Below are positions 25,882 to 34,931 of a DNA stretch of 64,000 nt, piece after piece. Location: contig DISK01000014.1 of assembly GCA_002421905.1 (NCBI GenBank), forward strand, positions 62,001 through 126,000, given 5' to 3'. A program made the translations under genes and the position numbers. The notes under the pieces were generated by a model that saw only the letters and a program-made list of their open reading frames with translations, was not told where the DNA came from and ran no database searches. This DNA comes from Micavibrio sp. UBA6212. GTDB taxonomy: Bacteria > Pseudomonadota > Alphaproteobacteria > Micavibrionales > Micavibrionaceae. Each line of letters begins with the position of its first letter. Position 1 is the first letter of the stretch.

Positions 25882-27399
25882 ATGAAACACATCCCGCGCA
25901 CACTGCTTTTAACCATGCCGACCGCCCTGCTGCTTATGTCCACCACGGCCTCTTATGCTGCTATTGACGCCCAAGGCGCTGCAGAACTTAACTCATTGAT
26001 AAGCAACTATATTCAAGAACAACAAAAGATCACAGCCGCCACAGGCGCCACTCTGGTGGCTAACGGAGAAACCACCGTCACCCCCCAAGGCACTTATTAT
26101 TCTGTCGTTTTACCACATCTGATAACCCGTTATCCGGGGGATGTTGCATCCTATGACATGGGAAAAATTGCGATCAACGCTATGCCGGGCAACACAGATG
26201 ATGAATGGAAAGTATCTTTCTCGCTGCCCAGAACTGTTTCTGTAAACACCCCAAAAGACGGTAAAGTTGATTTCCATTTTGGCCAACAAAAAGCGTCAGG
26301 CATCTGGAACAGCAAGCTGAACTATATGTTCCAGATCAATGCCGAATATAAAAATGTCACTATTGAAAAGACCATGCCAGACACACCTGAACCTCAGACA
26401 CCTCTGGTCACAATCGGCACAATAAATATCAAACAAAACCTTCGGGAAGATGCACTGAACAGCCAGACATGGTCTGGCCCTGCCGACTTCTCTGCTCAGA
26501 ATATTCAGACTGACAAGCTATCGATTGGCGAGGTATCCGCCAATTATATAATCAAAAACATTGATTACACAGTCATGACCAAAATGCGGAATGAATTGAA
26601 ATCAATGGGAGAGAACAGTCAAAGCCTGAGTGATCTTCAGAACGACCCGACAGCCGCCCTTAATATGTTTGATGTAATGGCCAAGATGTTTGAGACCCCT
26701 ATGGGAGAGTTCACATCCGAATTCACCCTGAAGGACTTGAAAGCAACTGGCTATATGAATGCTCCTCAAACATCGGGTGATGAAGTAACATTGAAATCTG
26801 CACATTTTGGTCTGGATATGAATTTATCCAATCCCCAAAAAGCCTCAATGGTCTTTCGTCTTGGCCTCAACGGGCTGGATGCCCCCTTTGAAGATAAAAA
26901 GGATGTCACCCCGAAAAATGCTGAGCTAGAAATCAAGGTAGACTCCCTGCCTCTGACAGAACTCGTAAAAACAACCCGTCAAATTGCAGGAGTAGAGATG
27001 CAAGGGGCAACTCCGGACGCCACACCGGTTAAACCCTATCCACAAATTCTGGCCGAAGCCCAAACCAGCTTTTCAAACAAGGTCGATATCAACACCGATA
27101 TCCTCAATGTTCATGGACAAGGCGCGGCTCAAGCCTCCGGACAGAGCATGATTGGCCTGACCACCGATCAGAATTGGGAGATCAAAGGACTGGATGCGTT
27201 GCTTGAAAAACTGAAAGCTGACCAGAAAAATCCGAAGATTAGTCAACAGATCGCCCAGAAACTTGCAATTTTACAACTCATGGGGCAAATGTCACCTGAT
27301 AAGCCAGACACAAGAACCTATCATCTGGTTGTTGATGGCCAAGGACAGATGACCATGAACGGGGCAGACCTGATGTCCATGATGGGAAATATGAAATAA
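25882..27399 (+). CDS. large exported protein of unknown function
   Basis: A 505-residue protein with a signal peptide (MKHIPRTLLLTMPTALLLMS...SYA). The mature part is beta-rich with repeated short strands and polar turns. It is reminiscent of DUF945/DUF2125-type periplasmic proteins, but I cannot assign it. The C-terminal part has an amphipathic stretch (ISQQIAQKLAILQLMGQM) and a beta hairpin YHLVVDGQGQMTMNG. AGGAAAAA precedes the ATG. It is monocistronic, ending at a terminator that lies within the convergent hemW gene. Confidence 0.7.
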   Translation: MKHIPRTLLLTMPTALLLMSTTASYAAIDAQGAAELNSLISNYIQEQQKITAATGATLVANGETTVTPQGTYYSVVLPHLITRYPGDVASYDMGKIAINAMPGNTDDEWKVSFSLPRTVSVNTPKDGKVDFHFGQQKASGIWNSKLNYMFQINAEYKNVTIEKTMPDTPEPQTPLVTIGTINIKQNLREDALNSQTWSGPADFSAQNIQTDKLSIGEVSANYIIKNIDYTVMTKMRNELKSMGENSQSLSDLQNDPTAALNMFDVMAKMFETPMGEFTSEFTLKDLKATGYMNAPQTSGDEVTLKSAHFGLDMNLSNPQKASMVFRLGLNGLDAPFEDKKDVTPKNAELEIKVDSLPLTELVKTTRQIAGVEMQGATPDATPVKPYPQILAEAQTSFSNKVDINTDILNVHGQGAAQASGQSMIGLTTDQNWEIKGLDALLEKLKADQKNPKISQQIAQKLAILQLMGQMSPDKPDTRTYHLVVDGQGQMTMNGADLMSMMGNMK

Positions 27400-27405
27400 C
27401 AAGAA

Positions 27406-28575
27406 TTATGATCTGGTAATCAAGTACCCCAGAACAGAATTAAGACATTTGAATCCCTGCGGCGTTGTTCGCAGGGATTTTTTATCATCCTCAAGAATTC
27501 CACCTGCAATCAGATGGTTGACAGCCTCCATATCCAGAAAACCAGAATACTCGCCGCCCGCTGCGGCTGATAACCGCTCAAATGGAACCCCCTCGCGCAG
27601 TCGTAATCCCATCATCAGACATTCTTGAAAACGAGATTCTGAACCGACTGTTTCAAAATCATGTGATCCATGTCCGGACTCTGTGACACGATTTAGCCAG
27701 ATTTCCGGAGCCCGATGATCGCGCGTCGCAATTTTTTCTCCATTCAAGGTCACACGCCCATGCGCACCGGGGCCAATCCCCAGATAATCTCCATATCTCC
27801 AATATATCAGATTATGACGGGACTCCTGCCCCACACGCGCATGATTGGAAACTTCATACGCAGGATATCCGGCACTCTCCAAAACATCTTGCGTGACATC
27901 ATATAAATCTGCGGCCAGATCCTGTTCGGGAATGACAAATTCGCGGCGTGCATGACGCGTATAAAACGGTGTGCCCTGCTCGATTGTCAACTGGTACAAC
28001 GACAAATGCCCAACCGAAGACCCCGCAGTTTCGGCAATAGACAATGCCTCGCTCAGCTCATCACTCCACGCGGAGACAGTTTGATTGGGACGCGCATAAA
28101 TCAAATCAAAAGAAATCCGGTCAAAAATTTGTGCGGCCTGCGTAATCGCAAAACGGGCCTGATTGGAATCATGTTCCCGCCCCAGAAATTTCAAATCATC
28201 CGCATTGAAAGACTGAACACCAATGGACACGCGATTAACTCCCGCCGCACGAAAGGACTCGAATTTCGAAACTTCGAAAGATGTCGGGTTTGCTTCCAAC
28301 GTCACTTCCCAATCAGGGGCAACCGTCCAGTGACAACGGATAAAATCAAGAATGACCTTCACCGTCTCTGGTTCCATCAAAGACGGCGTACCACCCCCAA
28401 AGAAAACCGTATCCACCACACGGTCAGACGTTTGGCGATACCAATATTCAAGTGATTTCAAATAGGCATCCCGCCATTGCTGGTGATTGATTGTGGACTG
28501 CACATGGGAATTAAAATCGCAATAAGGACATTTTGATTTGCAAAAAGGCCAGTGAATGTAAATGCCGAACGACAT
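27406..28575 (-). CDS. hemW: radical SAM heme chaperone HemW
   Basis: Radical-SAM protein once annotated as oxygen-independent coproporphyrinogen oxidase; HemW binds heme and delivers it to targets such as respiratory enzymes. The motif GIYIHWPFCKSKCPYCDFNS gives CxxxCxxC near the N-terminus without the extra cysteine of HemN. SAM-binding and family segments follow: VFFGGGTPSLM, VTLEANPTSFE, NRVSIGVQSF and YEVSNHAR. 389 residues. Six nt after rdgB, third gene of an rph-rdgB-hemW unit. Confidence 0.95.
   Translation of the reverse strand: MSFGIYIHWPFCKSKCPYCDFNSHVQSTINHQQWRDAYLKSLEYWYRQTSDRVVDTVFFGGGTPSLMEPETVKVILDFIRCHWTVAPDWEVTLEANPTSFEVSKFESFRAAGVNRVSIGVQSFNADDLKFLGREHDSNQARFAITQAAQIFDRISFDLIYARPNQTVSAWSDELSEALSIAETAGSSVGHLSLYQLTIEQGTPFYTRHARREFVIPEQDLAADLYDVTQDVLESAGYPAYEVSNHARVGQESRHNLIYWRYGDYLGIGPGAHGRVTLNGEKIATRDHRAPEIWLNRVTESGHGSHDFETVGSESRFQECLMMGLRLREGVPFERLSAAAGGEYSGFLDMEAVNHLIAGGILEDDKKSLRTTPQGFKCLNSVLGYLITRS
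27452..27483 (+). terminator. terminator for the 25882-27399 gene embedded in hemW
   Basis: AATCCCTGCG (27452-27461) and CGCAGGGATT (27470-27479) form a perfect 10-bp stem with an 8-nt loop, followed on the plus strand by TTTT. It is located within the last codons of the convergent hemW gene. Confidence 0.8.
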
Positions 28576-28581
28576 ACAATA

Positions 28582-29166
28582 TCACGATCCGAAAATATTT
28601 TTGAATTCTGCAAATGCCTTGGCACGGTGGGAATATGATTTCTTTTCTTCCATATTCATCTCACCAAATGTCCGGCTGTCTCCATCGGGCACAAAGATCG
28701 GGTCATACCCGAACCCACCTTCTCCCCGCGCTGGCCAGACAAGATTCCCCGTACAACGCCCTTCGAAAATTTGTTCAGTTCCATCGGGCAGTACAAATGC
28801 AAAAACAGAAATGAAATATGCCGAACGATCATCCGCCCCACCCATTTTATCCTGAACCATCTGCATCGCCCGATCAAAATCCTTTTCCGGCCCCGCCCAA
28901 TCAGCCGAATAAACACCCGGATCACCATTCAGCGCATTAACGCAAAGACCGCTATCATCTGCCAATGCCGGAAGTCCGGTCTGAGCGCAAACATATCGCG
29001 CCTTAATCAGAGCGTTACCGATAAAGTTATCTTCGGTTTCTTCCGGTGCTTCCAGCCCGAAATCAGCCGCCGAAACAACCTCCACACCAAAGGGTGACAG
29101 CATATCCGACATCTCGGCCACTTTGCCTTTGTTATGCGTTGCCAAAACCAGTTTTTCGATTTTCAT
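28582..29166 (-). CDS. rdgB: XTP/dITP diphosphatase (house-cleaning NTPase)
   Basis: Hydrolyses non-canonical purine nucleotides XTP, dITP and ITP to monophosphates, keeping them out of DNA and RNA. N-terminal LVLATHNKGKVAEM binds the phosphates; the metal site has TEDNFIGNALIKAR, ALADDSGLCV and PGVYSADWAG; GEGGFGYDPIF is the nucleobase motif, and SHRAKAF follows near the C-terminus. 194 residues, normal. It lies 4 nt after rph and 6 nt before hemW in one unit. Confidence 0.96.
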   Translation of the reverse strand: MKIEKLVLATHNKGKVAEMSDMLSPFGVEVVSAADFGLEAPEETEDNFIGNALIKARYVCAQTGLPALADDSGLCVNALNGDPGVYSADWAGPEKDFDRAMQMVQDKMGGADDRSAYFISVFAFVLPDGTEQIFEGRCTGNLVWPARGEGGFGYDPIFVPDGDSRTFGEMNMEEKKSYSHRAKAFAEFKNIFGS

Positions 29167-29170
29167 GATA

Positions 29171-29929
29171 TTATTCTTTTGAACTCAGAACATGATTTTG
29201 CGCCATTGCCAGATCCTTGCATCCTTTTTTGGCCAAGGCCAACAACTCAAGAAGCTGCGCTTCGGTAAAGGGTTCTTTTTCGGCAGTGCCTTGAATCTCG
29301 ACAATCCCACCACGCCCAGTCATGACAAAATTGGCATCGGTTTCGGCGTTGGAATCTTCAGCATAATCAAGATCAAGAACGGCTTGCCCTTTATAAATCC
29401 CGACCGAAATGGCCGCAATACTGTCATGCAACGGCATAACCTGTAAAAGACCCAAGCTCATCAAATATTCAAACGCCTTATACAATGCCACATAACTTCC
29501 GGTAATCGCCGCAGTCCGTGTACCACCATCAGCCTGAATGACGTCACAATCAAGACGGATTTGACGTTCGCCCATTCTCTCGAAATCAACAACGGCACGC
29601 AATGCCCGACCGATCAAACGCTGGATTTCCTGCGTGCGTCCGGTTTGCTTCCCGCGTGCAGCCTCGCGGTCAGTCCGTTTATCAGTGGCACGGGGCAACA
29701 TGCCATATTCTGCGGTAACCCATCCCCTGCCTGAATTTTTCATCCAGCCCGGAACACCCTCTTCAACTGTTGCGGTACACAAAACATGCGTATCACCAAA
29801 TTTAACCAGACAAGACCCTTCGGCATGTTTGGACACATCAAAAATGATTTCAACCTTGCGAAGTTCGTCTGGCACTCGACCTGATGGACGTCCGGAAGAG
29901 GATAAAGAGGCGTGGGAAGGATGGGTCAT
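29171..29929 (-). CDS. rph: ribonuclease PH
   Basis: Phosphorolytic 3'-5' exoribonuclease that trims tRNA precursors. A 252-residue product; the core starts at SGRVPDELRKVEII, and the signatures SCLVKFGDTHVLCTATVEE, AEYGMLPRATDKR, EIQRLIGRALRAVVD and LDCDVIQADGGTRTAAITG are all present. The ATG at 29929 (AAAGG upstream) gives about 15 residues more than E. coli; a still longer frame to 30010 is not supported. Adjacent and divergent to hrcA, as in many alphaproteobacteria. Confidence 0.96.
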   Translation of the reverse strand: MTHPSHASLSSSGRPSGRVPDELRKVEIIFDVSKHAEGSCLVKFGDTHVLCTATVEEGVPGWMKNSGRGWVTAEYGMLPRATDKRTDREAARGKQTGRTQEIQRLIGRALRAVVDFERMGERQIRLDCDVIQADGGTRTAAITGSYVALYKAFEYLMSLGLLQVMPLHDSIAAISVGIYKGQAVLDLDYAEDSNAETDANFVMTGRGGIVEIQGTAEKEPFTEAQLLELLALAKKGCKDLAMAQNHVLSSKE

Positions 29930-30037
29930 AAAATATGCCTTTGCTTGATAATCTGGGGTTTTACAAGTGAATTCTCCCCGCATAGAAACGGTTGCCGCCC
30001 CAAATGTCAAACCTGAAATGGGGCAAAAAATGGAATT

Positions 30038-30229
30038 TTAGTGATAATAGCGAACCCAGAAGACAAACATCCCCGATGAAAGGGAAAATATCAGACCATA
30101 ATAGGACGGCAAGTGAGGAGAATCGTCTGCCGCAAGCTTCAATCCAACCAGAAAGGCAAAGCCCCCGATCAAACTCCAGAAATCATCTGGGCTCAAATCC
30201 ACCGGAGAGTAATTAAAGAGATCTCCCAT
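30038..30229 (-). CDS. small membrane protein, unknown
   Basis: A 63-residue protein with two hydrophobic segments (DDFWSLIGGFAFLVGLKL and YYGLIFSLSSGMFVFWV). No family recognised. AAAGGTG lies just before the ATG at 30229, supporting translation. It sits between rph and hrcA on the minus strand, reading toward rph. Confidence 0.5.
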   Translation of the reverse strand: MGDLFNYSPVDLSPDDFWSLIGGFAFLVGLKLAADDSPHLPSYYGLIFSLSSGMFVFWVRYYH

Positions 30230-30276
30230 CACACACCTTTCCCGATTATATTATTATAGGCCCTCCCGCTTTAACG

Positions 30277-30292
30277 AATATCTAAAGATATT
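30277..30292. promoter_or_regulatory. perfect inverted repeat upstream of hrcA
   Basis: AATATCT-AA-AGATATT, 37 nt before the hrcA ATG and in the divergent promoter region. It is not the CIRCE element that HrcA binds (TTAGCACTC-N9-GAGTGCTAA). Possibly an operator for another regulator. Confidence 0.35.
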
Positions 30293-30328
30293 TTGGATTT
30301 TAATCGCATTTTGTGTACACATAGACGT

Positions 30329-31366
30329 ATGGATGAACGGACATTACATATTTTCAAATTGATTGTTGAAGAATATCTGAAAAAGGGAACCCCTGTCGGA
30401 TCAGAAACAATAAGGCAAGCCGGCATTGACCTTTCACCTGCATCTATACGGAATGTCATGGCGCGGCTTGAGGACGAAGACTATCTGTATTCTCCCCATA
30501 CTTCTGCGGGTCGCCAGCCCACCGAAAGAGGATTGCGTTTTTTTGTCGATCGCCTGATGGTTGTCAACACACTTAAACCCTCCGAACAAAAAGATATCAG
30601 GTCTAGAATATCTGATCCCGAACAGACACTTATCCCGCTTTATGAACGTGCCAGTACAGCTCTTTCGGGACTGTCTTCCTGTATTGGACTGGTTATAGCC
30701 CCCAAAACAGATCGCCCTGTCCAGCAGATACAATGCCTGGAACTGGAACAAAACAAAATCCTCGCCATTATCATGATGCAAGATGGCACGATCGAAAATC
30801 GGGTGACAAAACTTGAAAACCACATCAATAAATCTGATCTGGAAAAATTAACCAACTATCTGAATGAACATATTGCCGGTCGTACCCTTTCGGAGTTTCA
30901 TGCGGCACTCCATAAATCGGCGAAAGAGAATCAGGATCGCATTCAGGATCTGGCTAGAACATTATTGGATAAGAACATCCTCCCTTCCATGGAACTGGAT
31001 TTGGAAGGCCATATTTTTATCCAAGGGAAATCCCGTCTGTTTGAAGACCATCAGGCGCAAAGAAAAATAGATGAAATCAGAGACTTGCTGAAATTTCTTG
31101 AAGAGAAGAAGGAAGTTTTGGGGATCATGTCCGCCCTTCAGGAAAGTGAGGGCGTCCGCATCTTTATAGGAAATGAAAACCCGATCCTTCAACAGCCGAC
31201 ATGGTCAACTGTCATAAAAGGTTACCATGACCAGAACGGGCGCGTTATTGGAGCCACCGGCATTATCGGCCCAACCCGACTGAATTACAGCCAAATTGTT
31301 CCAATTGTTGATTACACAACATTAATCATGGAAAAAATGATTAATCTGGGCCCCCTCACTCCATGA
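30329..31366 (+). CDS. hrcA: heat-inducible transcription repressor HrcA
   Basis: Repressor that, helped by GroEL, controls chaperone operons through CIRCE operators. The N-terminal winged helix is visible: ERTLHIFKLIVEEYLKKGTPVGS, then LSPASIRNVMARLEDEDYLYSPHTSAGRQPTE in pieces. The GAF-like core and C-terminal GATGIIGPTRLNYSQIVPIVDYT are characteristic. 345 residues from the ATG at 30329. No CIRCE site is seen in this window, so its target is probably groESL elsewhere. grpE follows 160 nt later. Confidence 0.95.
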   Translation: MDERTLHIFKLIVEEYLKKGTPVGSETIRQAGIDLSPASIRNVMARLEDEDYLYSPHTSAGRQPTERGLRFFVDRLMVVNTLKPSEQKDIRSRISDPEQTLIPLYERASTALSGLSSCIGLVIAPKTDRPVQQIQCLELEQNKILAIIMMQDGTIENRVTKLENHINKSDLEKLTNYLNEHIAGRTLSEFHAALHKSAKENQDRIQDLARTLLDKNILPSMELDLEGHIFIQGKSRLFEDHQAQRKIDEIRDLLKFLEEKKEVLGIMSALQESEGVRIFIGNENPILQQPTWSTVIKGYHDQNGRVIGATGIIGPTRLNYSQIVPIVDYTTLIMEKMINLGPLTP

Positions 31367-31376
31367 CTTCTTCGAT

Positions 31377-31406
31377 CTTGAAGCTTTCTCACATTCATCT
31401 TATATA
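31377..31406 (+). promoter_or_regulatory. RpoH (sigma-32)-type promoter of grpE
   Basis: CTTGAA (31377-31382), 16-nt spacer, CTTATATA (31399-31406) fits the alphaproteobacterial sigma-32 consensus CTTGAA/CYTATnT well. It lies between hrcA and grpE, so grpE can be heat-induced independently of hrcA transcription. Confidence 0.65.
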
Positions 31407-31527
31407 CCCTGTATATAGTTTGTGAGTGATATAGGAGCGAGTCTTGATTTTTTGACATATGTTGCATATCCTCGCGCAAACATTCAAAGAAACACCAAAT
31501 ATTCACCAAAATAGTAAATTGACAATA

Positions 31528-32178
31528 ATGACCCCAGAAGACACCACGCCGCCAAAACCAGTTGATACTGAAATTCCTGAAGGTTTTACAGACCTCACAG
31601 GCCCTGCTGCGTTCAAGGCACAGACCAAACAAGCCCAGAACGCTCAAGAGCAATCGGGCGATCAGGATAACAGCCATGCCGAAGCGGTTGTAAAACTCGA
31701 AGCAGCGCTAGCAGAATCGAGAGACCAGCTTATTCGCACCGTAGCCGATATGGATAACTTACGTAAAAGATCCATCCGTGAACGCGAAGATGCCATGAAA
31801 TACTCTATTTCAGGATTTGCCCGCGATCTGCTTGATGTTGCAGATACGTTCAAACGCGCTCTGGACGCGATTCCTCAAGACCTTCGTTCCGAAGAACGGA
31901 TTAGCCCGTTGATTGAAGGCATTCAGGCCATGGAACGCGTATTATTGACCTGTTTCGAGAAAAATGGAATCCGTAAAATCGAGCCTCTTGATGAGCCCTT
32001 CAATCCGAACTTTCACGAAGTTATGTTCGAGACCCCGATACCAGAAAAACCAACCGGAACAATTATCCAGATTATCGAGCCCGGCTACCTTCTGCATGAC
32101 AGATTGTTAAGACCTGCGCGCGTTGGCGTTTCAAAATCCGAAACACCTTCCCCCCATGGCGTGGACACCCAAGCCTGA
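31528..32178 (+). CDS. grpE: nucleotide exchange factor GrpE
   Basis: Exchange factor for DnaK: releases ADP and acts as a thermosensor. A disordered N-terminal region is followed by the long dimeric coiled coil (LEAALAESRDQLIRTVADMDNLRKRSIRERED). The beta-domain that contacts DnaK has EPFNPNFHEVMFE and ends with GYLLHDRLLRPARVGVSK. 216 residues from the ATG at 31528; an ATG at 31459 would add 23 residues and neither has a strong ribosome site. The following 224 nt (32179-32402) contain no gene. Confidence 0.94.
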   Translation: MTPEDTTPPKPVDTEIPEGFTDLTGPAAFKAQTKQAQNAQEQSGDQDNSHAEAVVKLEAALAESRDQLIRTVADMDNLRKRSIREREDAMKYSISGFARDLLDVADTFKRALDAIPQDLRSEERISPLIEGIQAMERVLLTCFEKNGIRKIEPLDEPFNPNFHEVMFETPIPEKPTGTIIQIIEPGYLLHDRLLRPARVGVSKSETPSPHGVDTQA

Positions 32179-32402
32179 TAAGTGCAAAATTACGGAAAAA
32201 GTGGTCCGAAATAAAGCAATAAAGCGAAATATGCTGTGCATAAACGCAGCATCGTTTATATATATTTCATGTTTTATTTCTCTCTCACTATAATCAAAAA
32301 TAGAATAGATTCGTAACTGCGTCTTCAAAGCGAGGGTTTTTGCCCACAAACGATTAAGCAAGATTGTTGCATAACTCAAGATAGATATATTGTACAGACA
32401 TT

Positions 32403-34928
32403 ATGAAACAACCGTTCAAACTGCCTATACTTCTTCAGGTCATAACAATATTCGCCCTTTTATTTGCCCCACTGCAAACAGTTCTGGCACAAGATAACTC
32501 ATCCACGTCACTGCAATACAATGATATGCATGAGGACGACTCGCAAAACACCCATTCTCTGAATACTCAGGACAAAATCCAGACTCTGTTCAACAACCTT
32601 GAAACGATTGGCAATAGCTATAACTCAGGAGGAAGCAAGGCCGCAGAACTGGCCCTTCTGGACAGCGGCTGCCAGACTGCCATCGACAGATTTTTGAAAA
32701 CCAATCTGGTTCACGATCTCACCCCCACTTTGAATAAAAGTAAGAGCAGCCCAAATGAAGCTATGGCATGGGTCGATGCAAAGGTCAGTGGCCTGAGCGT
32801 CAGGGCAAAAAGTGCTTTCTGTGCCATGATGAAAGGCGAGAAGATTGAATCTCTCGATCTCAACGAAACGCTACACTCAACCGTTCGCAATGACATCTTC
32901 CCCACGCTTATGATGCAAGGGGTAGGCTGGGCAAATAACAGCCAGCTTCCCTTCCTGACCCGACTTGAAGTCGAACTCGGCTCCTCTGACGGAGATTTCA
33001 TCAGCTCCATCACCTCTATACAGCCGCTCTGGCAAGATCACACCAATACACATCATGTCTTTGCCCAGCTTTCCTATTATAAAGCGCCTGATGAAACCAA
33101 CGACCAAGGCTTCAAAGTCAAGCATGACACCGTCAATGCCGGTGTCGCTTATCGCTATTTGACCCCTGATAAAAAACTCCTGTACGGGGCGAATGTGTTT
33201 TTTGACCATGCTCCAAAAAGAAATCATAACCGCATGAGCTTTGGTGTTGATGCCCGTACCAGCCAACTGGCTGTCTCTGCAAACCGCTATATGCCTCTTT
33301 CCACATGGCGAAGCCTCGATCTTTACTATGAAGATCGAGCTGCAGCAGGATGGGATCTCGAATTGCGCGGTCAGGTTCCCGAACTCCCAAGCTGGACAGC
33401 CTCAGTCAAAGGGTACCAGTGGGACGATCAGGATGATGGCGCAGATTTATATGGAACCACAGCCGCTGTTGAATACTCCCCTATCCCTGCCATGGCGTTT
33501 CGTCTTGGCCTGAATAAGGACACACAAAGCGATCCTTATCTGGAAGCAGCCCTGCGCTTTAATTATCGTTTTGATGATCCGGATGGCCTGCAATGGAAAC
33601 AAAGAACCGAACTCGCTCCGGTTAGCGACTATATCTATGAGAAAGTTCAACGTGAAAATATCATCCGGACAAAAGTTCGCAGAAAACACTCTTCAAAACT
33701 GGAAGTTATAGAGACAGCCGGAGCAAATACATCTATTGAGACAACCGGAAGCACTTCTTTGTATGTTAGCCAAACTCTCCTGATGCCAGTCACCGTTACG
33801 ACGGCCAATACAGTTGGAGCTTACGCACGACTGAGATTTGCCAAAGGAGCAATCCTGACCTTGGGACAAAATACACAGGTTCAAATTGTCCCCGATCTGA
33901 TTACTCTGGTAACCGGAACCATTCAGTATGTCTCTGATGGTGTCATCACAAACGTCGCAGTTCCAGGAGGAACCATTCAACTTCACGGAACGGATATTGA
34001 CGTCGTATCAAACGGTATCGACACCAGTGTTCGTGTCCGCGACGGGTCAATCACCTTAACAGGAACCGTCTCAGGATCAGCAACGATTGGGGCAGCAGAA
34101 ATGGCGCGCTCAATTGCAGGTGTGGTTGGAACTGTTGCCTCAGGGACAGCCCCCTATACAACCCATACCGATCAGGTATCAACCCAGATCGACCGTGTTG
34201 CCTCCTCTCTGAACGGTGCAAAAGTGGCTCCATACCCCTATGAATTCCCGCGCATTGTGTCTGAAAATCTAACCCCGGGACAACAGATCGTCATTGGCCT
34301 GAAATTCAATGATGCCGTGACCGTATCCGGTGGAGTGCCCTTTATGAACGTCTCCATCAATGGCAATCTGGGAACCGCGCCTCTGATTGGCGGTAGCGGA
34401 ACAAATGACCTGATGTTTGGATATACCGTTCAACCGGCAGATGGTGGCGCAACATCCATTACCATCCTGAATATAGATCAAAACGGTGCCTCTATGATGG
34501 GTAATGGTAAGAATGCAATCACTACAATTGCAGACGCAACGCTAAACCTTAGTGGTTCGGTATCTGATATAACGCCGCCAGCAGGGTATGCCGTGGCCTT
34601 TACGACAACACCAGTAAACATTGCGAATGTCGGTGCGGCAGCATTTGAGATTACAACGGCAGAAATCGGCTCAACATACAGCTACACAATTTCCAGCTCG
34701 GGAGGTGGAACAAACGTAACTGGCACCGGTACGATTGCAGGAGCAACAGAAAGCATCACAGGTTTGAACCTTGCAGGATTGAATGATGGAACATTAACCG
34801 TCAGCGTAACTCTGACAGATCCATCTTTGAATGTTGGAACTCCCGTTACAAATACTGCAACAAAAGATGTTGTTGCCCCCTATATTGTATCGGTAACCCC
34901 ACCTGCAAGCACAACCTACGCGCCGTAA
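32403..34928 (+). CDS. inverse autotransporter (intimin/invasin-type) with FecR-like and Ig-like domains, truncated C-terminus
   Basis: An 841-residue surface protein. Signal peptide MKQPFKLPILLQVITIFALLF...LAQ. The inverse-autotransporter beta-barrel spans about residues 180-420 (LEVELGSSDGDFISSITSIQPLW, VNAGVAYRYLTPDKKLLYGANVFFDHAP and SVKGYQWDD in pieces), and should insert in the outer membrane with the C-terminal part outside. Residues about 455-560 look FecR-like (YARLRFAKGAILTLGQNTQV). Ig-like repeats follow from about 630. The protein stops at SVTPPASTTYAP, the first strand of another Ig-like repeat whose continuation appears at the start of the next gene. First gene of a five-gene array. 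Confidence 0.85.
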   Translation: MKQPFKLPILLQVITIFALLFAPLQTVLAQDNSSTSLQYNDMHEDDSQNTHSLNTQDKIQTLFNNLETIGNSYNSGGSKAAELALLDSGCQTAIDRFLKTNLVHDLTPTLNKSKSSPNEAMAWVDAKVSGLSVRAKSAFCAMMKGEKIESLDLNETLHSTVRNDIFPTLMMQGVGWANNSQLPFLTRLEVELGSSDGDFISSITSIQPLWQDHTNTHHVFAQLSYYKAPDETNDQGFKVKHDTVNAGVAYRYLTPDKKLLYGANVFFDHAPKRNHNRMSFGVDARTSQLAVSANRYMPLSTWRSLDLYYEDRAAAGWDLELRGQVPELPSWTASVKGYQWDDQDDGADLYGTTAAVEYSPIPAMAFRLGLNKDTQSDPYLEAALRFNYRFDDPDGLQWKQRTELAPVSDYIYEKVQRENIIRTKVRRKHSSKLEVIETAGANTSIETTGSTSLYVSQTLLMPVTVTTANTVGAYARLRFAKGAILTLGQNTQVQIVPDLITLVTGTIQYVSDGVITNVAVPGGTIQLHGTDIDVVSNGIDTSVRVRDGSITLTGTVSGSATIGAAEMARSIAGVVGTVASGTAPYTTHTDQVSTQIDRVASSLNGAKVAPYPYEFPRIVSENLTPGQQIVIGLKFNDAVTVSGGVPFMNVSINGNLGTAPLIGGSGTNDLMFGYTVQPADGGATSITILNIDQNGASMMGNGKNAITTIADATLNLSGSVSDITPPAGYAVAFTTTPVNIANVGAAAFEITTAEIGSTYSYTISSSGGGTNVTGTGTIAGATESITGLNLAGLNDGTLTVSVTLTDPSLNVGTPVTNTATKDVVAPYIVSVTPPASTTYAP

Positions 34929-34931
34929 AAC

